The position numbers were made by a program, and so were the translations under genes. Positions 51,440 to 62,889 of a stretch of 64,000 bases of DNA are shown here, in pieces (position 1 is the first letter of the stretch; each line of letters begins with the position of its first letter). Source of the stretch: Allium sativum (lineage: Eukaryota; Streptophyta; Magnoliopsida; Asparagales; Amaryllidaceae); assembly GCA_030737875.1 (NCBI GenBank), contig CM060924.1, forward strand, positions 144,020,197 to 144,084,196, given 5' to 3'. The notes under the pieces are model-generated. The model did not search any database. It had not been told where the DNA came from and saw only the letters and a program-made list of their open reading frames with translations.

Positions 51440-52060
51440 TTTCGAATAATCTCTATTCGATAACTCCTTTTCGAATAAACTATATTCGATCAACTCCTTT
51501 TCTCTATTCGAATAAACTATATTCGACTGACTCCTTTAACTCTATTGGAATAAACTATATTCGACTAACTCCTTTCGAATAAACTATATTCGATTAACCC
51601 CTTTAACCCTATTCGAATAAACTATATTTGATTAACTCCTTTCGAATAAATTGTATTCGATTAACTCCTTTAACTCTATTCGAATAAACTATATTCGATT
51701 AACTCCTTTTGAATAAACTATATTCGATTAACTCCTTTAACTGTATTCGAATAAACTATATTCGATTAACTCCTTTTGAATAAAATATATTCGATTAACT
51801 CCTTTAACTCTATTTGAATAAACTATATTCGATTAACTCCTTTAAAATAAACTATATTCGATTAACCCTTTAACTCTATTCGAATAAACTATATTCGATT
51901 AACTCCTTTCGAATAAACTATATTCGATTAACTCCTTTAACTTATTCGAATAAACTATATTCGATTAACTCCTTTAATTCTATTCGAATAAACTATATTC
52001 GATTAACTCTCTTCGAATAACTAATATTCGATTAACTCCTTTTCGAATAAGTAATATTCG
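51440..52060 (-). repeat. TCGAATA-AACTA-TATTCGA hairpin array
   Basis: About twenty units, each a 19-base hairpin with 7-bp perfect arms and loop AACTA, joined by TTAACTCCTTT-type spacers. Long and short spacers (about 37- and 28-base units) tend to alternate, giving a higher-order period near 65 bases. Confidence 0.85.
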
Positions 52061-52129
52061 ATTCACTCTTCGTCCATATTCAGTTTCAAATATCGATGTT
52101 GAAGTTGATTCTTACTTCTCTATATAAGT

Positions 52130-52680
52130 CCTGACTTATATTCCATTTATCCAATGATAAATATTCTACTTAATTTATAAAATATTATTTATGAATTAAT
52201 CTACTCCATTTATCTGTTTACTTTTTTATATAAGTTCAGACTTATATATATCTTTATTTATCAAATGATAAATATTTTCCTTAACTTATAAAATATTATT
52301 TATAAATTATTACTCTCAATTCATCTATTAAAACATATTTTTATTTAATATCTAATTTAAATAAATCATCTCAAACTTTCTTTTATAATTTGAAATCACT
52401 TTTTTATAATTCTATTCATTTTCCAAATATTTCTTTTATAAATTCTTATTTATTTTATAAATAATTCCTTTTATAATTCTATTTATTTTCCAAATATTAT
52501 TCCTTTTCAATTTTATTTATTTAACAAATAAATATTTCTTTTTGCATTTGTTTTACAAATATTTTCTTTTATATTTATTTCACAAATATTTCCTTTTATA
52601 ACTCTATTTATTAAAAAAATGTTTCTTTTTATAAAATCTTTTGATTTTATAAATATCTCTTTTCAATATAATGTTGAAAA
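52130..52680. repeat. Diverged T-rich repeats in the family-2 LTR
   Basis: Loose repetition of CTTTTATAA, ATTTATTTT and CAAATATTTC blocks, without a fixed period. Probably an old, decayed tandem array. Confidence 0.4.
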
Positions 52681-55074
52681 TTTTCTTTTTAACATTCCAG
52701 TATTCCTTATGGTATTTAATGTACCATATAACAATGATTGGTATCATTCAAACATACAAAATCAGCAACAGATTTCATATCACATCATATAACACAATAT
52801 ATGAAAAATGATAAAATAAATGTTGAGGAATCCAGTTGGATTCCTCCAACCTGTTTCCCTGCATCCACAGATGTTACACAATATAATTCACATCAATTTC
52901 ATTCAATATGAAATATTCTGATAAATAGAATCAATATTTGATTAACGATATATATACATAACTATATCGATATTTTCGACCAAATTAATTAGCAGTTCAA
53001 CCAAACAGTCAACACACAGCAATCAATCATCATTTATCAGTTCTAAAAATACGTTATAAAAATATAACTGATAGAGTTGGTGAGTTTTACTCACATTGGA
53101 CAGTTATCGTTAAATGACGATTAACTATCTATTGATTCAGACACACAATTTATTTTGCTATAAATTGTCACGAATTCCAATCCACACCCAGTCAGTTCCA
53201 TTTCGTAGTCGTCGTCCATACGATTCTATCAGATCCTGTTTTGTCCAATTTGGATAATGTATGATCAAGTTATGACCTATACAAGTTCGTACTATTTTCA
53301 ATTAAAATAAATTGAATTTCCTTTGTATTAAATTGGGCTTAACCTTTTTTCCCTTGGCCCAAACCCACGTTTTCCAACCCGCCTCCATAAGAACATAGTC
53401 TTCTTCCTCCTCTTGGATCCGCACTCCAGTAACATATCGCACACAGCTTCTATCCCATCCACTACCCTGAATTCTTCATGAAACCTTAGACTTAGGACAC
53501 CGGCATTCTCCTCTCACCGAGCCCAACATCGCCACCACCACCGCATACACCCCGAAACCCCCCTTAAATCGCGTCGTTAGGCTCTTCACGAGCAACCTAA
53601 CTGAAGTCGCGACCTGTTTCAGTGTCGAATTCCACCAATTTTTGCATACAACTGCTAGACTCCATCATAATCATGAAATCAACCTCGGAATTGCATTTCA
53701 AACCATTGAATTACCTAAAATCAAAACCCTAGGTTGCACTATAATTTTCCAACAAACCCAAAAGTCTGTCGAACTAAACAAAAAGTACACGGAAACGGAG
53801 ATCAAGAGATGAGGATTTCGAATATATATGTTTGAGGATTTAAGGAATTTTATTCGCATTGTTCTTGATTTATGAAGAAGGAAAACTCACGTTTTCCTTC
53901 TTTGTTTTGTGGCAGCTCATTTTTTTCCTTTTTGCGTTTGACCAGAAGAGAGGTAGTTTAGGGTTTAAGAAAAAATGGTGATGTATTTATGGAGCGAGGA
54001 TAATATTTTTATATTGATTTAATGATGAATCGTTACTTTTATTTATCGTTTAAAAATCCTTATGATCACATACAATCTCCAAAATTCATGAAAATGGACA
54101 TACACCTTGAATTCGACATTACGGACCCAACGAAACTGGTTTCGTCGAATTCCGACTTCGTTTGCTCACATAGCGTATTTTTAACCATCAAAATGCTGAC
54201 TGTATTTCACGTTAAAATCCCGTATGGCCACACACTGACTCCAAAAATCACGGAAATTGAAATCTAACAATAATTTAATATTCCGGATCCAACAAAATTT
54301 GTTTCGTCAAAAACGGAGTTCGTTTGCAAAACTGGCTATTTTTAAAGCTCTAAATAAACCCCTTTTAAATATTTATGTATTTAAAAATAATTAAATTAAA
54401 TATTTATAAATAAATATTATCGTATATATTCACACAGAATATTACGTAGCTCCAAAATAAATATATATGGAGTTATAACTCGATATCTAAAAAAATCCGG
54501 GTTGAATCGACATTCAATTTATATTTAAATCCTTATATAAATCGTTATAAATTATAAAGGAATTCCATAGCGACTATTTCAAAATTTAATTTGGACATAA
54601 ATCAAAATCTACATAATGAAATCCTGATTTTTCTCTTACATTAGAAAAATATACTTCACCAACTCCGAATGTTTCTTATTTCACAGAAATTCGACTTAAA
54701 ATGGATTCTGTATATTCGTTTAAAGTTCGAATCGCCAAATTACGAACTACCACGCCATTTCGAGCTCGATTTTAATTATAATATAATTATACGCTCAACT
54801 GTCGTTTATATAATATATTCGTTAATATAATTCAACTCTAAACTGAATTATATATTTTAAATTGTCCAGTTCACATTATATTGTCAATTCACTATTTCCG
54901 ACTATTTCGAAATTAAATATATTATTCTATTATTTATATTAATTAAATATTCCATATAATTTAATTAAACTACTATTTAATTCTCTAAATCACGATTTAG
55001 ATAATTAAATTAATTAATTATTATACCGAAAAATATGGGACATTACAACAAGAGACCATAAAAAAGAGAAAAAA

Positions 55075-58000
55075 AGTCAAAATACAATATATTAGCCAAA
55101 AATTCCGGGATCAAATGTAAATTTTATGAATTTGAGGCCCTTCCGGATGTCTTACCAAACAAGGTGTTTCCATTGGCCATAGTTCATGCTGCGAGAGGGA
55201 TCACAAACTCTCAAACTTCTTTCTTTCCATATTCTGGAAACGATCTTCTTCAGGACATAGTTAAACAATCTAGATTAATTGCTCTTTCCTCTAGCTTTCT
55301 TTCTGATTTCTTCCCAATTGAAACTCGCTTTGCCAAGCTGTGGATGTCTAGCAATTTGCATTTATGCATCATACCATAGCTGCCTGGAAATGATACAGTC
55401 GAAGAAAAGATGTTGCAAAGATTCGTCTTCAATGCTGCATAAAGAACATGATTGGGTAACATTCATTCCAATAAAAGCTAGCTTATCCTTTGTGTGTATT
55501 GCACCATTAAGTATCTTCCATAAGTACAAGTTATATTTAGCACAATTATCACGCCTCCAAATGCTTTTGTACCACCTGCATTCAATCATAGTTGAAACAC
55601 CCAAATATTCATGGTACAAAATTTTAATTGAAGAAGAATTACCTTGCCACTTCCAATTAGCCATCGCAACATTATTACCATTGGAATTGTAATTATGAGC
55701 TCTAGACCATAAAGCTCTAATAATCTGATTTGAAGTTCTTGGCAATGAGAAGCTGCTTCCATAAAAAATGTTAGAAACATAGCCATTATGACCTATGCCA
55801 GATTTCCAGGAAAGTAATTTCATTTTCAAGAATAGCACCATAGTCTAACCATGGGTCTTTCCAGAATTTTACTCTATCAAATTGATTTTTACTGTATTTG
55901 TAGTGTGGAAGAATTAAAGGTCTGAGCTTTAACATACTCTTCCACACCCAATTATGCCTTTGTGAAGAAATTATGGACCATATGCTTTTTTCTTTTAGAA
56001 CATAATTATAGAACCATTCAACCATAAGCTTTGCTTCTTTTTCAAGATATCATCAATATGTTTACCCAAAGCAACACAATTCCACAAACATGTATTTATG
56101 ATACCCAAACCCCCTTTGCAAATAGGTTTTTCAAGCTTAGCAAAGGAAGAGGGAGCTAGGTATTTTTGATGAATGCTGCCTTTCCAGAAATATCTCATAA
56201 ATGTTGTTTTAATCATATAGAGCAATTTTGTGGTAGAATAAATGCATTATCCCAATAAACTTGCATTGCACTCACAACATATTTAATTAATGTTAGTCTA
56301 CTAGCTTGACTTAACATTCCGGCAGACCAACATTCAAGCTTGCTAGTGATTCTACTATAGAGTGGCATACATTGCATAGAGGTAATTCTCAAAGTAGCAA
56401 AAGGAAGACCAAGATAAGTTATAGTATTGTCATAATGCCTTAGACCAGTAATGCATTAAATTTGATTCATGGTAGCTGGAGAGACCCCAGCTACCATAAA
56501 TTCAGATTTACCTCTATTAATTTGCAGACCAGTCATCAAGTAAAATTGGTCAAGAGTGTTCATGATCTTAGTAAGTGTATTGATGCTAGGTTTGCAAAAG
56601 ATAATTAAGTCGTTAGCAAACATAAGAGAAGTAATTCTAGGATTTTTACATTTAGGATGCAAGTCAAACCGGTTGTTGTCCACAAGTTCATCTAACATTC
56701 TAGTTAACAATTCCATGATAAGTATAAAAATATATGCTGAAATAGGATCCCCTTGTCGTATTCCTTGTTTACTGGCAAAAAAGCCAACTGGGTTCGCATT
56801 CACATTGACAGAGAAATTCACAGTACTAATACATGCACAGATCCAAGCAGAAAAACAGGGTGGAAAATTTCATATAACTGAGGATTCTAATTATGAAGTT
56901 CCATTATATCGTGTCAAAAGCTTTTCTAATACCTAACTTAAGCATAGTTCTAGAAGAAACATTGGAAGTTTTGTACCCTTTTAAGAGTTCATGCGCCAAC
57001 ATGATATTATCTAGAATATTTCTGTCAAACAGGAAAGTAATTTGATTAACAGAAATTATAGAAGGCGCTACAAGTTTAAATCTATTTACAAGGAAGCTAT
57101 GCATTTATAAATTGTATTGCAACACGATATAAGTCTGAAAGCATTCACATGATTCACATTTTTAACTTTTGGGATAACTGCAATCACAGTGTTGTTAAAG
57201 GAATGCATCATTTTTCCTTTTCTTCAAAAATTGTCGTACTGCCTCACACACATCTACCTTAACAATACCCCAGCATTTCTTATAGAACATAGCATTAAAA
57301 CTGTCTGGGCCATCACAAGAGTTTTTATTAAGAGAAAACATCACTGTTTTAATCTCAGAGTCTGCTATAGGTGTACCTAACTAGTAAAATTGATCGACAC
57401 CTAATTTCAGAAGATTCATAGGGTTGATTTGATCAATCATGGGATTAAAATTGTCTATATTACCAAAAAGATCAACATAAAAGTTGACAAAAGTCAAAAT
57501 TAGTGTCAAATACCTAACCACGATGATCAATAATGGAATGAATGTTTTTCTTATTTTGGTTTGCCTTCGGAGCTGCATGAAAGTATGTCGAGTTCCTATC
57601 TCCTTCTTCAAACAAGTTAATTCTAACCTTTTGTTTCTTCATATTGGCTTCCAGAATGAGAGCATTCAATTGTTTATTAGAATAATCTACTTCTACACTC
57701 GCAAGGTTAGCGTTAGCAGGATCAGTGAGCATTTGAGATCGTATTTGTTCAATTAAACTAAGCCAATGCACAGATTGACATGACATTGCCAAATTTTCCT
57801 TTAGCCCAGTTTTTAAGAACATATTTAAGTGATTTTTAGTTTGTTATGCAAAACATACATAGGGTTACCGTAGCAAGAAGTAATCCAATCTTTTTCAACA
57901 ATTTCAAAGAAAGCTGGATCATCGGCCCATACATTAAAAAATTTAAAACTTGATCTCTTGTTATTTTTTTCCACTCAAGTGTAATATTCGGGGAGAATGA

Positions 58001-58680
58001 TCAGACAAATGGGCAGAGCTATTTCATTATAAAGAGTAAGCCACTTGTAAAGCGCAACAGAGTTGCAAAATGAATGATCAATTCTAGTGAATGTGCGAGT
58101 GCCTTCCCTTTTACTATTGTTCCAAGTGTATTCAGCACCAATAGAATTAATAACTAAAAGGTCATTGTCTGATAAAGCATTATTTAAAGGTTCTATTTCA
58201 TTAAGGCTTACCGAAGACCCTTTTACACGGTCAGAGGAATTAAGAGGAGAATTAAAGTCACCACACATTAGCCATGGGTGAGTGTGCTATCAAAAATCAA
58301 GGATTTCGTGATAAAAAATTTCTCTAGCAAGAGCTGAATTAAGGGCATACACAATAGTTAAATAGTAAGATGTTGAGGTAGGAATATGAACATTATGACA
58401 GTGTATGTACTGCTTAAATGACATGATTTTAGTGAAACTGTGAATATTAGGATCATAAATCAACATAATTCTACCATAATTAGCTTCATGTAAGTTATGA
58501 ATTAGTTGCCAGTTAGAGTTAATATACCTGGTTGCTCTCAATGTTAGTTCTTCGTCCAGTTTGGTTTCCAAGATTGCAAGAGCAGAGAGGTCGTGCTTCC
58601 TTATTAGATGCTTACATTGATCCAATTTTATATCCAGATGTGCCCCCTAATGTTCCAAACACAAAGGTTATGTAACGTTA
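55075..58680 (-). pseudogene. LINE ORF2 (endonuclease, reverse transcriptase, zf-RVT)
   Basis: In sense order: an AP-type endonuclease starting near CVWNIRG (about 58.67 kb), with LAILETKLDEE and CGDFNSPLN. Reverse transcriptase follows with QITFLFDRNILDN, KQGIRQGDPIS and, at the catalytic position, MFANDLIIF, where active L1-like enzymes have FADD. A zf-RVT domain near 55.4-55.6 kb contains LAFIGMNVTQSCSLC and ESLQHLFFDC. Many stops and frame changes break it. Both the Asp-to-Asn change and the breaks argue that it is dead. Confidence 0.88.
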
Positions 58681-58823
58681 TCAAACCCTGAATTCTGGTT
58701 CATTGCATTTGCTTTGGATCTAGTGATGATCCCTGAAGAGTCTGCTACTGATTGGTTGGCCTTAGATGCTGGAGAGCTTTCAATATTTTGTTTGTTTAAA
58801 GTAGGCAGCCTGGTGCTTGTCAT

Positions 58824-60732
58824 TTATTTGATGGACGTAGCTATGTCAAATAATGGAGATTCAAATGCTGTTTTGTATCCTGGAAGTGGGGGTATTTTTT
58901 CATAAGGCCGATCCTTGTTAAAACCTATTGCTGTTAATGTCTCACCGTTCTTCTTAGCGTCATAACCTGCACTTTTCCCAATGATAGCTGATGTGCCTGT
59001 GAATATATTAGGAGGTTTTGGTACTTCCTTTTCTTGAACAAAGTTAGAGGTGTTAATGGTAATATCATAGTAAGCAGGAAAGAGGGCTTGCAAAGCTGGT
59101 TCAAATTCAGGCGTAACAATTTCATTATGAGGGTATGCATCAGAGTGAACCAGGTTTGACAAACTCAAATTATCGGTATTTGATGGTGAAGCTTGCAACA
59201 CTTGGTTATTTACAATAGTATTGTCTACTTGCTTTATTACAGAGGGGTTAAACATATTACTTCGAATACCACTACTCATCCGCTTTACTGTATTTTCATT
59301 AATACAACACTGCACTTCAGACATTTCAGCTCCTGTTGTTTCATGCATTTGATTTTCACTATGACTCTTCATTTGGATTTCCATGCTTTCCTTATCACCT
59401 TTCTGTTGATCACAAATTTCAGGTTTTGGTATCATAGAAGATTTCTCCATCGTATTATGGGTACTACTAGTCATTTGTGTATTTATATTGTCATCCATGA
59501 ATTGCTGCGCTTCATTATTTTCAGTTTCAGTTGAATCAGACAACTGAATTTCATTGCAGTTCTTTTTTTTTTTTTCCATGCTTTGCTCAACACCCTGTTG
59601 TTGATCATGCATTACAAAAACAGTAGCATCTTCCACTAACTTGTCTATATTACTCATCGTTTGGCTTTCCAATTCTGTCTCTGTGATTTGTTGCTCTTCA
59701 TTGATTACTTGTAAGTGCTGGAAACTATTGTTTATGGAATTTGGTCCATTGTTCTTTGTACTCTGAAAGCTTGATGCCCTTTTGTTGTCTCCATTATCTT
59801 CTTTGTTTCTACCTTGATTAGTTTTTTCCTGGACAGTCACTTGCTCTGGCTTCTTCCCTTGGAATGTTTCCTGATTAACTTCCACTTTTTCTATTTTCTC
59901 ATAGGTTTGAACATAGTGTCTAAAGACCTTATAATGGGAGCAGATTAGAGGCTTCTATAGGTATGTGAATTTGATTCTTTGTGTGCCACCGTCAGGTGCT
60001 TTTACCAGGAAATCATCCACTAACTCTTTGTTTAGTTTAACCTCAATTAAGCATCTTGCATACTCTATCCTCTTTAATCATTCTTTCATCTCGTCAAGAC
60101 ATATTAGCTTACCAAGCCTATAGGACAACCAGTTGACACCTGGATGTGACCATGCAAATAGAGGAATATTTGAAAATTAAACCCAAATTGGAACTGCCTT
60201 AATAAGCCCACAAACGTTGCTAACATTTGGGTCATATGGTTTTATAATAAATAACTTGTTTTTCATAATAATAGGATCCCCTATCAAAATCTTTTGCATG
60301 TCTTCTTCACAAGTGAGCTGAAAGCGAAACTATACCCCATCGGATTTGGTTTTAGAGAACCTTTAAGATTCCATAAAGACGTTACCTTTTGTACAATGAC
60401 TGTATACGACAAAGGGTTATCCAGAAAAAAACCTACCAGAGTATCCTTCCAGACCAGATTACCAGCTTGAATAATTTCCTCAGTGTGCTCCATGGCGCCG
60501 TCAAAGAAGGTCGGGATCATATCTACTGGCTTGTATTTCCCTGCATTACAGGGTAAATGTTGAAAGAGTGAAGTGAGATGCGTGGTCTTGGAGGCGCAAG
60601 ATTAGTTTGAGTAGGACGGGGGTTACTGGGTGGATCTTGAGGCACCGGAGGTGGGTCTGCGGCTGGTTTGGCTGAGGGGGGAACGGTTGAAATAGGGTTT
60701 GACAGAGAAGCTAGAGTGATGCTTTCCGCCAT
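58824..60732 (-). pseudogene. LINE ORF1 (DUF4283-type gag-like protein)
   Basis: It starts MAESITLASLSNPISTV at 60732, then a Pro-rich stretch. A DUF4283-like segment follows at 60.3-60.5 kb (VWKDTLVGFFLDNPLS, VTSLWNLKG). A degraded zinc-knuckle-type segment near 59.90-59.95 kb reads KPLICSHYKVFRHYVQT. The last 353 codons (58824-59885) stay open and are Gln/Asn/Glu/Ser-rich and low in complexity. ORF1 proteins of this class bind the element's RNA. Stops at about 60.52 and 60.28 kb break the frame. Confidence 0.8.
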
Positions 60733-60756
60733 TTTTGACCGTTGAAAAAGAAATGT

Positions 60757-60794
60757 AAAAGACACTATTTTTTTTAGCATTAAAAGACACTATT
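60757..60794 (-). repeat. Duplicated motif at the LINE 5' end
   Basis: TAAAAGACACTATTT occurs twice on the plus strand, about 8 bases apart, at the extreme 5' end of the LINE. It may be a pair of 5' UTR monomers or a by-product of integration. Confidence 0.6.
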
Positions 60795-60954
60795 TATAAT
60801 CCGTTTCTTGAATTCTCTTACTACTAATTTTTGCTTCATGAGACAGTAGGATAGAGTGAACTTCATCAATAGGGGGAACAATTCTTTGAGATGTTATGAC
60901 AGCTACAATAGCTTCATAATCATCATCCAAACCATTTAACAAATATAGTACCAG
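60795..60954 (-). pseudogene. Copia C gag fragment
   Basis: The minus strand reads LYLLNGLDDDYEAIVAVITS and then PPIDEVHSILLSHEAKISS, typical of the Copia gag (UBN2) domain. It reaches the LINE duplication at KRIQETDY, and the same KETDY resumes at 49.1 kb on the far side. It is cut at 60955 by another LTR that starts TGTGACAACC. Confidence 0.85.
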
Positions 60955-61500
60955 TGTGACAACCGCCCACAACTCCTGCACTAAATAAGAGGAGTAATGC
61001 ACTGAAAGACGTGCCAGGCAGCTATGGACGATCATCAAGGTATGATAACACAATCGGAACCTGTCGTAAATCTCACAGCGCAAGGATAAAATATAATTGA
61101 ACATATACAACATGTAATATATAGTGAAGCATATCTGAGCAGAAAACATCAAACTTTCAAACAACTAGAAAGTATATCCATACACTAGGATATAACATAA
61201 GTCTGTACAAATTTGCCTCGCTACAACACTCAGAGTAGAATAATCAAACAGCGGAAATAAATACTAGGTAGTAATAAAACTGGTACATAAGCCTCCAACT
61301 CACCATCAATCAGCATCATCGTCTTACCAAACTATCACATGTCACCTGCTAGTCAGTCTGCCCATCCACAACCGGATGAATAACCCAAAGTAATAAGAGG
61401 GAAACATAAAACCTTGAGCTAGACAACAGTCTTAGTGAGCTATAAAACGACTATCATCATCAATAAAGTATATGAGAATGGGTGATTGACATAGAAATAT
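60955..61500 (-). mobile_element. Fragment of a third G-like LTR
   Basis: It begins TGTGACAACCGCC on the plus strand and has boxes in the same order as the sense 3' ends of the other giant LTRs: CAGCGGAAATAA, a GCCTCC segment, then AAACCTTGAGCTAGACAACAG and AGTGAGCTATAAAAC. Homology fades near 61.5 kb, so it is truncated. The target site is Copia C gag. Confidence 0.5.
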
Positions 61501-61544
61501 GTTTATTTTATGCTCTTATATCTTATCTTTTGTATATAAATAAA

Positions 61545-62426
61545 TATTACTTGGGTATTGTTTTGTTACTTTTACAGATATTCCAACCCAGCCCGCATGC
61601 AACCAGAAATAAAGAAGAATAGAGATCAATTTGCTGTGTATTTGCATTTTGAAGAATTGTAGATGAAGATATCACATCTAGTTGCTGTTGGACAAGAAAA
61701 GGATTGATAACAAGGCTTTGCACATCACAAATCAATGAAGAAGTGTCAAGGAAGCAAGAGGAAAAGAGAAAAGGCCCAAATTTGCTTTATTTATCTAAGG
61801 CCCATTTATGTTTCTCATTGTAAACTAATTAGTGATGTAATGACCAGGCCCAGTTATCATTAGGGTTAGGGTTCTGCTATCTACCCTATATATACCCTTG
61901 TAATGGCATTGTAGCCACCATCCTATCATATATTTCATTCTATTCTCTTCTTCATTAATAAAACTCATTTTTCTTTTTCTTTTATGCAATTTTCTATTTC
62001 TTAGCAATTAGTGTTGTCTACACAATTAGATTCGGTAGAACACTATTTGTATTTTGCATTTCTTTTCATTAGCGATTGACCGTCTGATTAGATTCAGCGG
62101 TAATCCTAATTTTTATTTTCTGTTCGTTTAATTATGTTCTGCAATTTTAGTTCCATTGTTCTATTTTATCTTTAATCGTTGAATTTATTACAGATCTGAT
62201 TAGATTCGAATCTGCAGTAAATTTAATTGCATCTTTTAATTGTAGTTTCAATTCTTATTTTGTTTTGCAAAATCAACCTCCAGCTTCGTCTAACACGCCC
62301 AAGAATAAATAAATATTAATTTTTAATTAAACCTCCATGTGTTCGACCTGTATGCTACACACCTGTATGCTTGCAGAATTTATTACAAATGTCGCGCTTT
62401 TCTAATTCATAGACTAGCGTCGATCA
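61545..62426 (+). repeat. Gypsy-type LTR, plus sense (start uncertain)
   Basis: Ends GTCGATCA four bases before a TGGCGCCGTTGCC primer site. It has a TATA-like CTATATATACCC at 61881-61892 and an AATAAA-type signal near 61957, in the order expected of an LTR promoter and polyadenylation region. The left end could not be found and 61545 is approximate. Confidence 0.5.
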
Positions 62427-62430
62427 AGTT

Positions 62431-62450
62431 TTTGGCGCCGTTGCCGTGGA
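62431..62450 (+). other. Primer-binding site of a Gypsy (Athila/Tat-type) element
   Basis: TTTGGCGCCGTTGCCGTGGA. It matches the common TGGCGCCGTTGCCGGGGA primer site of Athila/Tat-lineage elements with one change. Confidence 0.7.
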
Positions 62451-62850
62451 GGCAACATTTAATTTTTATTATTTATTTAACTTCTGATTCGTGTTGGTTT
62501 TTGTTTATATTTTCCTTTTGTTTTACTTGTATATATAGAAAAAATAATTCTTGATTGAATAGATTTGGTGTTGTTCAATGATGCCGTAATCTTTCAAATA
62601 AGAAGAAAAAAAAAAGATTTGCCTTTTTATTTTTGATTTCTTCCCTTTTTCAATTTTCTTTCCAACTAATATTTCTCTTTTACAATTCTTTCCCCTTTTT
62701 TCTTGTACAAATTTTCTATTAAAAAAAAAATTGCATATTTTGTTTGATTGCTTTCCCGTTCTCATTTAATTCTCTCTCTCTCCTTCTCTGTTTACAATTT
62801 CTTTCCATTTTTCTGAAGAAAAAAAATATTACAAATTTCTTTCCCCTCTT

Positions 62851-62889
<39 letters not shown>

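Larger units (their letters stand above)
49260..55047 (-). mobile_element. Family-2 giant solo LTR (5788 bp)
   Basis: On the minus strand it starts TGTAATGTCCC and ends GGGACACTACA. Both flanks are ACAAG (49255-49259, 55048-55052). There is no primer site, polypurine tract or second LTR. Its left 1.9 kb matches the relic at 7.6-9.5 kb. It shares boxes such as GGGCACCCAAGAGTTTAGGG and the ACTGGTGTGAG box with the G LTRs. It contains an array of TCGAATA hairpins (about 51440-52060), T-rich diverged repeats (52.1-52.7 kb) and a higher-GC stretch (53.38-53.60 kb). No coding sequence was seen. Confidence 0.9.
49128..60794 (-). mobile_element. L1-type LINE, full-length-like but mutated, split by a solo LTR
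   Basis: A minus-sense non-LTR element. Its 3' end carries a short A tail (T run at 49126-49132 on the plus strand), and its 5' end lies near 60794. The 15-base duplication on both sides defines the insertion into Copia C gag. Without the nested 5.8-kb solo LTR the body is about 5.87 kb. It carries ORF1 (58824-60732) and ORF2 (about 55075-58680), both broken by stops and frameshifts. The putative 3' UTR runs from about 55075 across the solo LTR to 49128 and has an AATAAA-type signal near 49170. Confidence 0.85.

Noticed and set aside
51440..52060. CRISPR-like array of regular repeats
   Set aside because: Spacers are repeated and not unique, there are no cas genes, and the context is a plant retrotransposon LTR.
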